Positions 1 through 11,122 of a stretch of DNA of 64,000 nt are shown here, piece after piece. A program made the translations under genes and the position numbers. Location: NCBI RefSeq assembly GCF_003112775.1, contig NZ_BFCH01000036.1:248001-312000 (forward strand), given 5' to 3'. The DNA is from Mycobacterium montefiorense (GTDB taxonomy: Bacteria; Actinomycetota; Actinomycetes; Mycobacteriales; Mycobacteriaceae). A model generated the notes under the pieces. That model did no database searches. It was not told the DNA's origin and saw only the letters and a program-made list of their open reading frames with translations. How positions within the stretch are numbered: the first letter of the stretch is position 1; each line of letters begins with the position of its first letter.

Positions 1-245
1 ACGGCGCTGGGTTCACGGCGGCCAATGTCTGCTCGGGACGGCCGATTTCGATCCTGCAGGTGGCCACGGCGATCTGCGAGGCACGCAATGAGCCGGTGTC
101 CCCGGTGATTACCGGGCAGTATCGCAGCGGCGACGTGCGCCACATCGTCGCCGACCCGGCGCGCGCCGCCGAGGTGCTGGGTTTTCGCGCGGCGATCGAT
201 CCGCGCGACGGGCTGCGGGAGTTCGCGTTCGCGCCGCTGCGCTAA
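1..245 (+). CDS. galE3: NDP-sugar epimerase, 3' end only (GalE3-like)
   Basis: This is the last 80 or so codons of a gene entering from the left edge; the frame is open from base 3 to a TAA at 243-245. The readable product contains NVCSGRPISILQ and ends GLREFAFAPLR, which fits the C-terminal substrate-binding part of extended short-chain dehydrogenase NDP-sugar epimerases. The catalytic and Rossmann regions are outside the window, so the sugar specificity cannot be judged. The name rests mainly on position: in M. tuberculosis galE3 directly precedes the same membrane-protein gene found next here. The GTG at 60 is an internal Val codon, not a start. Confidence 0.75.
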   Translation, partial: GAGFTAANVCSGRPISILQVATAICEARNEPVSPVITGQYRSGDVRHIVADPARAAEVLGFRAAIDPRDGLREFAFAPLR

Positions 246-251
246 CCCGCG

Positions 252-1883
252 TTACGATGGGTTTTGCGGGGGCCGGTAGATCTGGGGCTTGGCGACGGGT
301 ATCTGCCCGGTGGCCGAGTCGTCACCGCGGAAGATCCGCGGTGACCCGGCCAGTAACGGTATTGCGGTAGTAGGCGATTCGCCGGTGTGGATGCGCGTGG
401 TCTCGGCCGCCGAGGGCGGGGCAGCGGCGGTCGGAATTCGTGTCGTCGGTGCGTGCGCGTTCTCCGCGACGGCACGCTTGCGGGCGGCGCGGCGCCGTAG
501 GCGCCGGCGGGTGAAGTGCCCGGTGATGACCGCCGCTACCAGGATGCACAGCGACAGCGCAGCTAGGGCCACGTCGAAGGTGCTGGTGATCTGCTGGGCG
601 AGATCGTTTCCGTAGACCGGATTCGGCGCGCCCGCATTCGGCGCTTCCAGGAATCGCGGCGCCAGCACGACGCCGACGATGACGCGCGAAATGCTTAGCG
701 TGGCAACGAGTCCACACAGTGTCGTGATCAGCCGGGCGGATACTGAACCGTCGCCCAGTTTGATCCGTAGCCAGATCGCCAGTGCCGCGGTGGCCACGTC
801 GAACGCGGCCAGCACCACGCTGTCGTAACGCGAGTACGGGTAGTCCAGGCTCACCGCGACGGCCAGGTCGGTGATCCGCATCGCCACCGATCCCAGGCAC
901 CAAACGATGATGAGCAGCAAGCCGGTCCGGGCCGCTGCCCGCCAGGCACCCTCCTCGGACGACAAGGTACGGGCACGGCCGAACAGTGTCCGCGGCACGA
1001 AAATCGCGGCGGCCGCTGCCCACGCCAGATAGCCCTCGAAGCCCACGCCCGCCGTCGACGTGTTCTGCGCGATGCCGTGGAACGCGTCGATGTCACGGCC
1101 GGCGGGCAGGAACCAGACGACGACCCCGGCGACCAGCGTCGAGGCCCCCAGCGCGATGGTCGCCAGACGCGTTGCCCGGGTACCGCGAAGCAGCCACCGC
1201 GAGGCGACGAGTACCGCGATAAACGCCACCAAGCCGTACACGGCCGCAGTCGTGATGACCGCGATGTTCTGCTTACCGAAGCCCGCCGAGTCGCCCAGCG
1301 CGTACTTCACTCGCCAGTACAGGGTGAAGCCAAAGCTCAGCGCCGCGGCCAACATCGAGACGTAGCCGATGATCTGAGCGGACCGCTGCCGCCCATCGGA
1401 CGTGTCGTCGTCCGCGGCGGTGGTGTTGCTGGTCGACTGGGTGCTCAGTAGCGCACCGGCGACTCCTAGCCAGGCCCCCGGTCCGACGCCGCCCGGCACG
1501 GTCACGGTCCCACCGAAGCGGACGGTCTCAAACACGTCGAACCCGACGAAGGCGAGCACCAGCAGCAAATAGGGAGCGTTGAGCGCCAGCCGAACCCCGC
1601 GAGTCGTGCGCCCGGAGCCGGGCAAAGCAATCGCGATCAGGGACAGCAGCGTCACCGCGATCAGCACGGCGAACACGGTCGTGTTGCTGTCGGGGATCGC
1701 GATACCGAAGTACAGATTCCACGGCAGCAGCGGCGCGAGGAGCAGTAACACGGCGGCAGTCAGATCGGCGACGATGTTGCGCTGGCGGGCTGGGGCCCCG
1801 GCCGGCGGCGGGCCCGCAGCGGTCTGCTGCGCTGGCCCACCCGTGATGGGGCCGGTGGGCGCCTCTTCGCTGCTCTGACTCAC
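252..1883 (-). CDS. Polytopic membrane protein (Rv0537c-like)
   Basis: A 543-residue protein of unknown function starting at a GTG. A Pro/Gly/Ala-rich cytoplasmic N-terminus of about 35 residues is followed by ten or more hydrophobic segments spread to about residue 450, then an Arg-rich turn (RRRLRRRAARKR) and a Thr/Pro-rich tail. No catalytic motif is visible. It is convergent with galE3, with a 6-base gap between the two stop codons. Position and topology match the M. tuberculosis Rv0537c membrane protein. A transporter or cell-envelope role is possible, but nothing in the sequence decides it. Confidence 0.85.
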   Translation of the reverse strand: MSQSSEEAPTGPITGGPAQQTAAGPPPAGAPARQRNIVADLTAAVLLLLAPLLPWNLYFGIAIPDSNTTVFAVLIAVTLLSLIAIALPGSGRTTRGVRLALNAPYLLLVLAFVGFDVFETVRFGGTVTVPGGVGPGAWLGVAGALLSTQSTSNTTAADDDTSDGRQRSAQIIGYVSMLAAALSFGFTLYWRVKYALGDSAGFGKQNIAVITTAAVYGLVAFIAVLVASRWLLRGTRATRLATIALGASTLVAGVVVWFLPAGRDIDAFHGIAQNTSTAGVGFEGYLAWAAAAAIFVPRTLFGRARTLSSEEGAWRAAARTGLLLIIVWCLGSVAMRITDLAVAVSLDYPYSRYDSVVLAAFDVATAALAIWLRIKLGDGSVSARLITTLCGLVATLSISRVIVGVVLAPRFLEAPNAGAPNPVYGNDLAQQITSTFDVALAALSLCILVAAVITGHFTRRRLRRRAARKRAVAENAHAPTTRIPTAAAPPSAAETTRIHTGESPTTAIPLLAGSPRIFRGDDSATGQIPVAKPQIYRPPQNPS

Positions 1884-2154
1884 GGTTCCCCCCGGGTATC
1901 GAGGACGGCTACTGACGGCCCAAATTCGCTTTGGCGGCCGGGGAACCCCCTGCCGAGGCGACTTCGTTGCTTACTTGGAAACATAATCTCCGTTCGGACG
2001 ACGCGGGAGTGCGTCCCCCTGGTCTGGGAACGCGGTTACGCTGCGCCTGTAGGCGAACGGGGTCGCCTGGATGATTGTTACTGCCGACGGTACCGAAGTT
2101 TAATGATGCCGGGACATGCTGGTTGCGGGGTGGGCCAGCCGAAGGAGAGCAGGG

Positions 2155-3993
<1,839 letters not shown>

Positions 3994-4005
3994 TCCCGAG
4001 TTGGC

Positions 4006-4665
4006 ATGACGTCCGGCGATCTGGTCACGGTGGTGCTGCCGTGTCTGAACGAGGAGGAGTCGCTGCCGGCGGTGCTGGCAGCCATTCCCGCCGGCTTCCG
4101 GGCGCTGGTGGTGGACAACAACAGCACGGATGACACCGCCGGAGTGGCCGCTCGGCACGGTGCCCAGCTGGTCGCCGAACCCCGGCCCGGATACGGGTCG
4201 GCGGTGCACGCCGGCGTGGTCGCCGCGACCACGCCGATCGTGGCCGTGATCGACGCCGACGGGTCGATGGATGCCGGCGAATTGCCGCGGCTGGTCGCCG
4301 CGCTCGAACAGGGTGCGGACCTGGCCATCGGCCGGCGCCGGCCGGTCGCTGGGCTGCACTGGCCGTGGGTCGCGCGGGTCGGCACCGTCGTGATGAGTTG
4401 GCGGCTGCGCACCCGTCACGGGCTGCTGGTGCACGACATCGCGCCGATGCGGGTCGCCCGCCGGGAGGCGCTGCTGGGTCTGGGCGTCGTCGATCGAAGG
4501 TCGGGGTACCCGCTGGAACTGCTGGTGCGCGCCGCGGCCGCCGGCTGGCGCGTGGTCGAACTCGATGTCAGCTACGGCCCCCGCACCGGCGGTAAGTCGA
4601 AAGTCAGCGGGTCGCTGCGGGGCAGCATCACCGCGATCCTGGACTTCTGGAAAGTCATTTCGTGA
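4006..4665 (+). CDS. Family 2 glycosyltransferase (Rv0539-like)
   Basis: The 219-residue product has a GT-A fold N-terminus: VVLPCLNEEESLPAVL, then VVDNNSTDDTAG (nucleotide binding) and VIDADGSMDAGEL, the DxD-type metal/sugar-nucleotide motif. No transmembrane segment is evident, so it probably acts at the cytoplasmic membrane face on a lipid or polyprenyl-phosphate acceptor, as dolichol-phosphate-glucose synthase-like enzymes do. It begins 12 bases after the surface-protein stop and overlaps the next gene by GTGA, which suggests one transcript with coupled translation. The acceptor is unknown. Confidence 0.87.
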   Translation: MTSGDLVTVVLPCLNEEESLPAVLAAIPAGFRALVVDNNSTDDTAGVAARHGAQLVAEPRPGYGSAVHAGVVAATTPIVAVIDADGSMDAGELPRLVAALEQGADLAIGRRRPVAGLHWPWVARVGTVVMSWRLRTRHGLLVHDIAPMRVARREALLGLGVVDRRSGYPLELLVRAAAAGWRVVELDVSYGPRTGGKSKVSGSLRGSITAILDFWKVIS

Positions 4666-5324
4666 CCGACCTGCCGGTGACCCTGCTGGTGGTCGCCAAG
4701 GCGCCGGAGCCCGGCTTGGCCAAGACACGGCTCGCCGCGACGGTCGGTGACCGGGTCGCGGCCGATATCGCCGCGGCGGCGTTGCTGGACACGCTTGATG
4801 CGGTGGCGGCCGCACCGGTGGCTTCGCGTGTCGTGGCGCTCACCGGCGACCTGGCCGCGGCCGCCGCCGCGACCCAGATCCGGCAGCGGCTTGAGTCGTT
4901 CACGGTGATCGAACAACGCGGTGGCGATTTCGCCGACCGGCTCGCCAACGCCCACGCCGATGCCGCAGACGGCTTTCCGGTGCTGCAAATCGGAATGGAC
5001 ACCCCGCAACTGACCGCCGAACTGTTGGCGGACTGCGCGCGCCGGCTGCTGCAGGCGCCGGCCGTGCTCGGGCTGGCCGACGACGGCGGTTGGTGGGTGC
5101 TCGGCGTGCAGGACCCGGAGATGGCCGAATGTCTGCGTACGGTGCCGATGTCTCGATCAGACACCGGAGAACTTACCTTAAAAGCGCTGCGCGACAACGG
5201 TACTAATGTGGTACCGGTGCAGCGACTGGCCGACGTCGATGTCGCCGACGACGTCGCCGCGGTGCGAGAAGCTTGCGGGCCCGGCAGCCGTTTCGCTCGA
5301 GCCACCCGTGCGGCCGGACTGTAG
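4662..5324 (+). CDS. DUF2064 / TIGR04282-type glycosyltransferase-like protein (Rv0540-like)
   Basis: A 220-residue protein starting at GTG 4662, overlapping the previous stop as GTGA. The N-terminal motif VVAKAPEPGLAKTRL and the later GMDTPQLTAEL and ADDGGWWVLGV are hallmarks of the DUF2064 family, a nucleotide-diphospho-sugar-transferase-like fold often next to family 2 glycosyltransferases. The coupling with the preceding gene supports a shared sugar-transfer pathway. In some bacteria the family is tied to arsenosugar synthesis, but there is no arsenic gene here, so that label would be unsafe. Confidence 0.85.
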   Translation: MTDLPVTLLVVAKAPEPGLAKTRLAATVGDRVAADIAAAALLDTLDAVAAAPVASRVVALTGDLAAAAAATQIRQRLESFTVIEQRGGDFADRLANAHADAADGFPVLQIGMDTPQLTAELLADCARRLLQAPAVLGLADDGGWWVLGVQDPEMAECLRTVPMSRSDTGELTLKALRDNGTNVVPVQRLADVDVADDVAAVREACGPGSRFARATRAAGL

Positions 5325-5401
5325 CTGGCAAGCGCGCAACCGCGGCGTTGGCTGTGCACTCAGGGCGGAAAAATCGCCGGATTCACACCATAGCTGCACG
5401 C

Positions 5402-6640
5402 TCAAAGCCGCCGACGCACAGTCGTTGCGCGCCCGGCGATTCCGACGGCGAATACCGCCAGGCCCGCGATCGCCGATTCCCACGGCAGGGTGGCGACCAG
5501 TACCAGGCATCCGACCAAGCCGCAGACGCTTATGACGCGGCGCCGACGCATTGTGTACGCGGCGGCGTTGGCGATCGCGTAGTAGACCAACACCCCGAAC
5601 GACGAAAAGCCGATCACTGCGCGCAGATCGACGGCGCTCACCAGGCCGCAGACCACCACGCCGATCGCGATCTTGGCGTGGTGCGGTACCCGGTGGCGCG
5701 GATGAACGGCCGCCAGCCAGCCCGGCAGATCCCGATACCGGGCCATCGCCAGCACGGTGCGACTGAGTCCGGCGATCAGTGCCAGCAGTGCGCCCAGGCT
5801 GGCCAGCACCGCCCCGACCGAAATCACCGATTCCAGCGCGGGGGGTGCGCCGCCGGCCCGGACCGCTGCCACCAGTGGCGCCGCGGCATTCGCGAGCCGG
5901 TCGGGCCCCGCGGCCAGCAGTGCCGCCACCCCGACAACCAGATAGATCGCCACCGCGATCGCCAAGGCGACGGTGATCGCCCGGGGGATGGTGCGCGCCG
6001 GGTCGCGGACCTCCTCGCCCATCGTCGCGATCCGGGCATAACCGGCGAACGCGAAGAACAGCAGCCCCGCCGACTGCAACACCACGTAGATCGTGCCGGT
6101 GAAGCCACTAATGTGGGATGTCTTCGGTGCGCTGGCCGAGATGCCGACGACCACAGCGGCCAATGCAATCAGGCTGCACGCCAACAGAATTCGGGCCAGA
6201 ACCGCGGTCTTGGTAACGCCGCGGTAGTTCAGAATTGTCAGCAGTACCACGGCGGCGACCCCGACGGTGCGCTGCACCCACACGGCTGCTCCGGGCGCCG
6301 CGTAACCGGCCACGGTCAGTGCCATCGCCGCGCAAGAGGCGGTCTTGCCGATCACGAATCCCCACCCGGCGATGAAGCCCCACCACGGGCCCAGGCGCTC
6401 GCGCCCGTAGATATACGTTCCGCCCGACGTCGGATACACCGCTGCCAGTTGCGCGGACGATGAGGCGTTGCAGTAGGCGATCGCGGCGGCCAATGCCAGC
6501 CCGATCAGCAGGCCGGTACCGGCGGCGCGGGCGGCCGGGCCGAACGCGGCGAACACTCCGGCACCGATCATCGAACCCAGCCCGATGACGACGGCGTCGG
6601 TCGTATTGAGCCGACGCGCCAGCGCGGGCTGATCCGCCAT
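5402..6640 (-). CDS. APC-family amino acid permease
   Basis: A 412-residue membrane protein starting at ATG 6640. The first helix carries VIGLGSMIGAGVFAAFG, the unwound GxGxxxG-type substrate site of APC transporters, and PTSGGTYIYGRERLG sits at the end of helix 2, also typical. About twelve hydrophobic segments follow. It should take up amino acids or amines across the cytoplasmic membrane. Substrate cannot be read from sequence. It lies 6 bases after the next gene's stop on the same strand, so it may be its downstream partner. I do not recall this gene at this place in M. tuberculosis. Confidence 0.88.
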   Translation of the reverse strand: MADQPALARRLNTTDAVVIGLGSMIGAGVFAAFGPAARAAGTGLLIGLALAAAIAYCNASSSAQLAAVYPTSGGTYIYGRERLGPWWGFIAGWGFVIGKTASCAAMALTVAGYAAPGAAVWVQRTVGVAAVVLLTILNYRGVTKTAVLARILLACSLIALAAVVVGISASAPKTSHISGFTGTIYVVLQSAGLLFFAFAGYARIATMGEEVRDPARTIPRAITVALAIAVAIYLVVGVAALLAAGPDRLANAAAPLVAAVRAGGAPPALESVISVGAVLASLGALLALIAGLSRTVLAMARYRDLPGWLAAVHPRHRVPHHAKIAIGVVVCGLVSAVDLRAVIGFSSFGVLVYYAIANAAAYTMRRRRVISVCGLVGCLVLVATLPWESAIAGLAVFAVGIAGRATTVRRRL

Positions 6641-6646
6641 GTCCGC

Positions 6647-7999
6647 CTACCAGTTCGTGACCAGGACGGTGTTCACCACCAGCGCGCCGGCGGCGTTGAC
6701 CGCCAGCCACATCCGGTGTGACCGCACCGGCAGCAGCGCGGGTGCGGCGGTGAGCCAGATGGTGAAGGGCAGCCAGATCCGTTCCACCTCAGCCTTACTC
6801 AGCATGCTCAGGTCGGCGCAGACGATCGCGGCCAGCATGGCCAGCAACACCAGGTGAAAGCCGCAGCGGCGGCGGATGGCGGCAACGTCGAACACCCGAG
6901 TGATGCCCGCGACGCCGCCCAGGCCGATCGCGCACACCACGCACGCTAGATTGGCCCACCACCAGTACTTCAACGGCCGGTCGTGGGCAATTCCTTGCCA
7001 ATATCGTTGCTGCACAAGGTTGTAGCCGTCGAACCAGTAGAACCCGGCGACGGCGAAGGTCACCGCCACCGCCAGCGCGGCCAAAGTGGCGGGGCCCAGG
7101 GCCCGCAGCGCCGCTCGGAAGTTGCTGGCCGACGCCAGCACCGCCGCGGCGGGCAAGCCCATCAACATCAGGCCGTAACTCAGGAAGACGCCCCAGCCGA
7201 GCAGCAGGCCCGCGGCGGCCGCGACCAGCGCGGGGTACCGAACTTGGCGGTGCACGGCCACCGCCAACAATGCGATGCCCCAAGCGGTGACACCGGCGAA
7301 GTAGCCGTCGGCCGAGACCGCCACCCAGATCGCCGTTGGGGCTATCGCGACGAATGGGGCGGCGCGGCGCGCGGTCTGCTCGCCGGCCAATGCGCGGAGC
7401 GCGATCACCACGGCCGCCGTCGCGCTGGAGCCCACCAGCAGGCACAGCAGGCCCGCCCAGGCGCCGCCGTGCAGGCCGATCCGGTCCAACCAGACGAACG
7501 TCAACAGCGCGCCGGGTGGATGCCCGGAAACATGGGTGATCCACGAGTTGGGCTGGTAGTCGAGAATCCGGCTGGAAAACGTGCGTACCGCCGCGGGGAT
7601 GTCGGTGATACCGGATACCTCGGACACGTACTCGTCCCTGGTCGTCAGCCGGCCCGCGAAGCCGCGCTGCCAGCCGTCGATCATCGCCAGGGCGAACGCC
7701 CATCCGCAGGCCAGCGCCCAACTGCCCAACGTCAACGTCCGCCACGAAAGTCGTTGCGCTACACCGGGCCCCCACAGCACGGCGGCGATGGCGAGCAGAA
7801 TCGCCGGCGCGGTTCCCCAGCTGGCGTGGATCTCCCAGGCGCCGAACAGTGGGGCCGATTGGTCGTGCGTGGCGAAGCGCTCCGGGCCGATGTCGAGGCG
7901 CGGCCTGACCCCCCAGGGCAGCGACGGCAGCACAACCGCGGCCGCCACCAGGGCGGCACCGATCACGGCGGCCAGCATTTCCCGGCGAGCAACCCTCAC
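6647..7999 (-). CDS. Polytopic membrane protein, possible GT-C glycosyltransferase (Rv0541c-like)
   Basis: A 450-residue protein with an uncleaved N-terminal membrane segment and roughly ten further hydrophobic segments. The first long loop contains RLTTRDEYVSEV and then THVSGHPPGALL; an acidic pair in loop 1 plus an HPP motif resembles GT-C enzymes that use polyprenyl-phosphate sugars outside the membrane. That assignment is inference. Position between menE and the permease matches Rv0541c. The stop of menE lies 11 bases beyond the start here, so the two are probably co-transcribed, menE first. Confidence 0.82.
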   Translation of the reverse strand: MRVARREMLAAVIGAALVAAAVVLPSLPWGVRPRLDIGPERFATHDQSAPLFGAWEIHASWGTAPAILLAIAAVLWGPGVAQRLSWRTLTLGSWALACGWAFALAMIDGWQRGFAGRLTTRDEYVSEVSGITDIPAAVRTFSSRILDYQPNSWITHVSGHPPGALLTFVWLDRIGLHGGAWAGLLCLLVGSSATAAVVIALRALAGEQTARRAAPFVAIAPTAIWVAVSADGYFAGVTAWGIALLAVAVHRQVRYPALVAAAAGLLLGWGVFLSYGLMLMGLPAAAVLASASNFRAALRALGPATLAALAVAVTFAVAGFYWFDGYNLVQQRYWQGIAHDRPLKYWWWANLACVVCAIGLGGVAGITRVFDVAAIRRRCGFHLVLLAMLAAIVCADLSMLSKAEVERIWLPFTIWLTAAPALLPVRSHRMWLAVNAAGALVVNTVLVTNW

Positions 8000-8010
8000 G
8001 ATCGATCAGC

Positions 8011-9111
8011 CTATTGATCGGCGGCGAACCGGCGCATCAACGCAGCTCGGTCCAGCTTGCCGATGCCGCGGCGCGGTAATGCGTCGATGATGCGCAAGTC
8101 GCGCGGTGCGGCGGTGCTGTCCAGGGTGCGCGCCACGTGTGCCCGCAGCGCGTCCAGCGTCGGCGGCGCAAAACCGTCCCGCACCACGATCGCGGCGACC
8201 ACCCGCTGTCCCAGCCGATCGTCGGCGAGACCGAACACCGCACAGTCGCCGACGGCGGGGTGGGTGCCCAGCGCCGCCTCGACCGGTTGCGGCAGCACCG
8301 TGAGGCCGCCGGTGCTGATCGCGTCGTCGGCGCGGCCCAACACGGTCAGCACACCGGACTCGTCGACGGCGCCGAGGTCGTCGGTGCGGAACCAGCCGGC
8401 CTGCCCGAACGGGTCGGGATCAATCGGGTTGCGATAGCCCTTGGCCACTGTCGCGCCGCCGATCACGATGCGGCCGTCGGCTTGCACGCGCACCTGCACA
8501 CCGTCCAGCGCGACACCGTCGTAGACGCAGCCCCCGGCCGTCTCGCTCATGCCGTAGCTGCGGACCACCGCAATTCCCGCAGCCGCCGCGGCGTCGAGCA
8601 CCGGCCGGGGAGCCGGTCCGCCGCCGAGCAGTACGGCGTCCAATTCGGCCAGCGCCGCCGCGGCCGCCGGATCGTCGAGCGCCTTGGCCAGTTGGGCGGC
8701 AACCAGCGACGTGTATCGGCGGCCCGGCCCCAGTTTGCTTACCGCGCACGCTAATTCGCCGGGATCGAAGCCGGAGGAAACGTCCAGCTCGACGGGCGTC
8801 GAACCGCCGAGCATGCTGCGCACCAGCACCTGGATTCCGGCGATGTGATGCGGCGGCAATGCCAACAGCCAGCTGCCCGGTCCGCCTAGACGGTCATGGG
8901 TGGCGGCCGCGCTGGCGGTCAGAGCCGCGGCAGTGAGCAAGGCACCCTTGGGTGTGCCCGTGGTTCCCGAAGTCGTTGCCACCAAGGCGATGTCGTCGTC
9001 GACAGCTTCGCCTACCCGCAAGGCCAGGGGCTCGACGTCGGAATCCGGTGACACCGCAACGAAACCCGAGTCACGACCGGCCAACACCCGCTCCAACGCG
9101 GGCAACAGCAC
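8011..9111 (-). CDS. menE: o-succinylbenzoate-CoA ligase
   Basis: Activates o-succinylbenzoate with ATP and CoA in menaquinone ring synthesis. The 366-residue product is a short member of the acyl-adenylating family. It has the P-loop-like TTSGTTGTPKGALLT (about residue 45), the SYGMSETAGG motif, TDDLGAVDESGVLTVLGRADD at the hinge, and the catalytic lysine in RRGIGKLDRAAL near the C-terminus. The start is GTG 9111. The frame is open upstream, with AVLRALRVSPGSAAA before it, but no ATG, GTG or TTG lies there. The gene precedes the Rv0541c-like gene on the same strand and lies within the wider menaquinone region. Confidence 0.92.
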   Translation of the reverse strand: MLLPALERVLAGRDSGFVAVSPDSDVEPLALRVGEAVDDDIALVATTSGTTGTPKGALLTAAALTASAAATHDRLGGPGSWLLALPPHHIAGIQVLVRSMLGGSTPVELDVSSGFDPGELACAVSKLGPGRRYTSLVAAQLAKALDDPAAAAALAELDAVLLGGGPAPRPVLDAAAAAGIAVVRSYGMSETAGGCVYDGVALDGVQVRVQADGRIVIGGATVAKGYRNPIDPDPFGQAGWFRTDDLGAVDESGVLTVLGRADDAISTGGLTVLPQPVEAALGTHPAVGDCAVFGLADDRLGQRVVAAIVVRDGFAPPTLDALRAHVARTLDSTAAPRDLRIIDALPRRGIGKLDRAALMRRFAADQ

Positions 9112-9155
9112 TGCGGCAGCGGAGCCGGGTGAAACACGCAGCGCACGCAGGACAG

Positions 9156-9479
9156 CTATGCGTGCGCTCCGCCATTGAGTTCGTCGTGCTCCTCGTCGCG
9201 CGGGTCGTCCAGTGGCCAGCCCTTGTCTTCCAACCGGGCCCGCACTCGTTCGATGTCCGCTGGCGAGGGCAGCTCGTCGGTGAGCTTGCTGATCAGCACG
9301 CCGATATCGATGTTGTCGAAATCGCCGCGCGCCATCAGCTCATTGGCCACCAGCTTGACCTCGTCGTTCGACAATCGGTTGGCCAGCAGGGCCAGTAAGG
9401 CGAAGGTATCCGTCGGTGGGATGCCTTCTGGATATCCTGCCCGCAGCCACGAGACGACTGAGGTAAGGAATCGGTTCAT
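9156..9479 (-). CDS. DUF3349-family small protein (Rv0543c-like)
   Basis: A 107-residue acidic, soluble protein beginning MNRFLTSVVSWLRAGYPEGIP and containing ELMARGDFDNIDIGVLI and TDELPSPADIERVRARL. These match the DUF3349 family, a helical domain found as small single-domain proteins across mycobacteria, with several paralogues per genome. No enzyme motif is visible and the role is unknown. It lies between menE and the small membrane-protein gene on the same strand. Confidence 0.85.
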   Translation of the reverse strand: MNRFLTSVVSWLRAGYPEGIPPTDTFALLALLANRLSNDEVKLVANELMARGDFDNIDIGVLISKLTDELPSPADIERVRARLEDKGWPLDDPRDEEHDELNGGAHA

Positions 9480-9530
9480 TCGATCAACTCCGCCCGGGGG
9501 CTCGGTAGTTCGGTGGACGACGATTCGATG

Positions 9531-9823
9531 TTACTTAATCTTGGCGCCCAGGAACGGGTAGCCCGTGTGGTGCGCAATGAAATCGCGGGCGATGTAGAGC
9601 ACCCCGATGACAATGACCGTGACAACCAGCGCGTAGATCACCCAGGCCAACCCGGACAACACCGGGTTGCGCTGCGCCGTGCTGCCGGCGCCTCCGGCAC
9701 CGAGGGCCTGCAGCCTGATGCCGAGGGCGAACAGCCCCGGCAGCGCCGCTCCAGCCAGCATGCTGAGAAGAGAAGAATCTTCAACGTGGCTTCGTAGTTG
9801 AACCAATCGCCGAAGTGACTCAT
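9531..9823 (-). pseudogene. Small membrane protein (Rv0544c-like) broken by a 5-bp duplication
   Basis: From ATG 9823 the frame reads MSHFGDWFNYEATLKILL, the expected N-terminus, and then leaves frame. The rest of the protein, LSMLAGAALPGLFALGIRL through YPFLGAKIK, is in another frame ending at 9531. The break is at a tandem AGAAG-AGAAG (9766-9775). Removing one copy restores a continuous 95-residue protein with two transmembrane segments. ATG 9823 overlaps the pitA stop as ATGA, which confirms it as the native start. The call is either a real recent frameshift or a sequencing error. If real, a shortened product from another start in the second frame is conceivable. Confidence 0.8.
9766..9775. 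repeat. AGAAG tandem duplication causing a frameshift
   Basis: Two adjacent copies of AGAAG inside the small membrane-protein gene. The extra five bases shift the reading frame; deletion of one copy joins the two halves exactly. Confidence 0.85.
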
Positions 9824-11037
9824 GAAGCGCTCCCCGCACTCACCGTGTCGTCTCCCACCCTAGGGCCCTGATGATTGCTCGGAGGCTTGTCACTGTCCGA
9901 GTCCAGTCCGGCGGTCAGGTCGCCTTTCCACTCGTCGTTGACATTGTTTTGGTCGACCTTGTTCTTGCGCGACCGCAGGTAGATGGTGGTCGAGACCGCG
10001 ACCAGCAGCGCGAAGCCGACGACGGCGCCGGGGTAGCCGCCGATGTAGTGGACGATCCAGTAGGTGACGGCCCCGACCAGGCCGGCCAGCGGAAGCGTCA
10101 CCAGCCATGCAACAGCCATCCGGCCGGCCACGCCCCAGCGGACCTCACCGCCGGGCTTGCCCAGCCCGCTGCCCATCACCGAGCCGGTGCAGACCTGGGT
10201 GGTGGACAGCGCGTAGCCGAAGTGCGCGGACAGCAGAATGACTGCGGCCGAAGATGATTCGGCGGCCATGCCCTGGGGCGACGAGATTTCGACGAGTCCC
10301 TTGCCCAGGGTGCGGATGATCCGCCAGCCACCCAGGTAGGTGCCGGTGGCCATCGCCACGGCGCAGGCCACGATGACCCACAGTGGCGGGACCGCGGCGC
10401 TTTTGCTGACCGACCCATAGGACATCAGCGCCAGGAAGATGATGCCCATCGTCTTCTGGGCGTCGTTGGTGCCGTGCGCCAGTGAAACCAGCGACGCCGA
10501 GCCGATCTGGCCGCGCCGGAACCCAGCCTCGGTGCGCTCCTTCTGCAGGCCCCGGGTGATCCGGAAGACCGCCCAGGTTGCGATCGCGCCGACGAAGAGG
10601 GCCACGAACACCGACACGACGGCCGGGATGATCGCCTTGGACATCACGCCCTGCCAGATCACCCCGTGGGCGCCCACGGCGGCAATCGTGGCGCCGACGA
10701 TGCCGCCGATCAATGCGTGTGAGGAGCTCGAGGGGATGCCGAGCAGCCAGGTCAGCAGATTCCAGACGACGCCGCCGACCAGGCCGGCAAAGACCAACTC
10801 CAGTGTGACGACGCTCGAATCGATCAGGCCCTTGGCGATCGTCGCCGCGACTGTGGTGGACAGAAACGCCCCGATTAGGTTGAGCACTGCGGACAGCGCG
10901 ACGGCCGTCTTGGGCTTCAGCGCGCCGCTGGCGATCGACGTCGCCATCGCGTTTGCGGTGTCATGGAAACCGTTGGTGAAATCGAAAGCCAATGCCGTAA
11001 CGACGACAATGATCAAGAGGAACAGTTGTATGTCCAC
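9820..11037 (-). CDS. pitA: Low-affinity inorganic phosphate transporter, PiT family
   Basis: Symports phosphate across the cytoplasmic membrane. The 405-residue protein begins at GTG 11037 and shows both PHO-4 signature regions: FDFTNGFHDTANAMATSI near the N-terminus and SLAHGTNDAQKTMG near residue 190. These are the inverted-repeat halves typical of the family. The C-terminal 50 residues are hydrophilic. Its stop overlaps the start of the small membrane-protein gene as ATGA, so the two are translationally coupled, and the frameshift there would leave pitA itself intact. A near-perfect palindrome lies about 90 bases upstream of its start. Confidence 0.94.
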   Translation of the reverse strand: MDIQLFLLIIVVVTALAFDFTNGFHDTANAMATSIASGALKPKTAVALSAVLNLIGAFLSTTVAATIAKGLIDSSVVTLELVFAGLVGGVVWNLLTWLLGIPSSSSHALIGGIVGATIAAVGAHGVIWQGVMSKAIIPAVVSVFVALFVGAIATWAVFRITRGLQKERTEAGFRRGQIGSASLVSLAHGTNDAQKTMGIIFLALMSYGSVSKSAAVPPLWVIVACAVAMATGTYLGGWRIIRTLGKGLVEISSPQGMAAESSSAAVILLSAHFGYALSTTQVCTGSVMGSGLGKPGGEVRWGVAGRMAVAWLVTLPLAGLVGAVTYWIVHYIGGYPGAVVGFALLVAVSTTIYLRSRKNKVDQNNVNDEWKGDLTAGLDSDSDKPPSNHQGPRVGDDTVSAGSAS

Positions 11038-11122
11038 AGGCCCTGATTCTGGTGGTAGGAGGATTAAATTGTCGAATGCTGGGACCGGTGAAACTCAGGT
11101 TAAGCACGACTCGTCGCCAGAT

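Noticed and set aside
5273..6463. 396-codon plus-strand frame over the permease
   Set aside because: The minus strand has a full APC permease with its signature motifs; the plus-strand translation is His/Arg/Gln-rich noise.
9112..9186. Upstream extension of menE beyond GTG 9111
   Set aside because: The open frame gives plausible residues but has no start codon, so the start was left at 9111.
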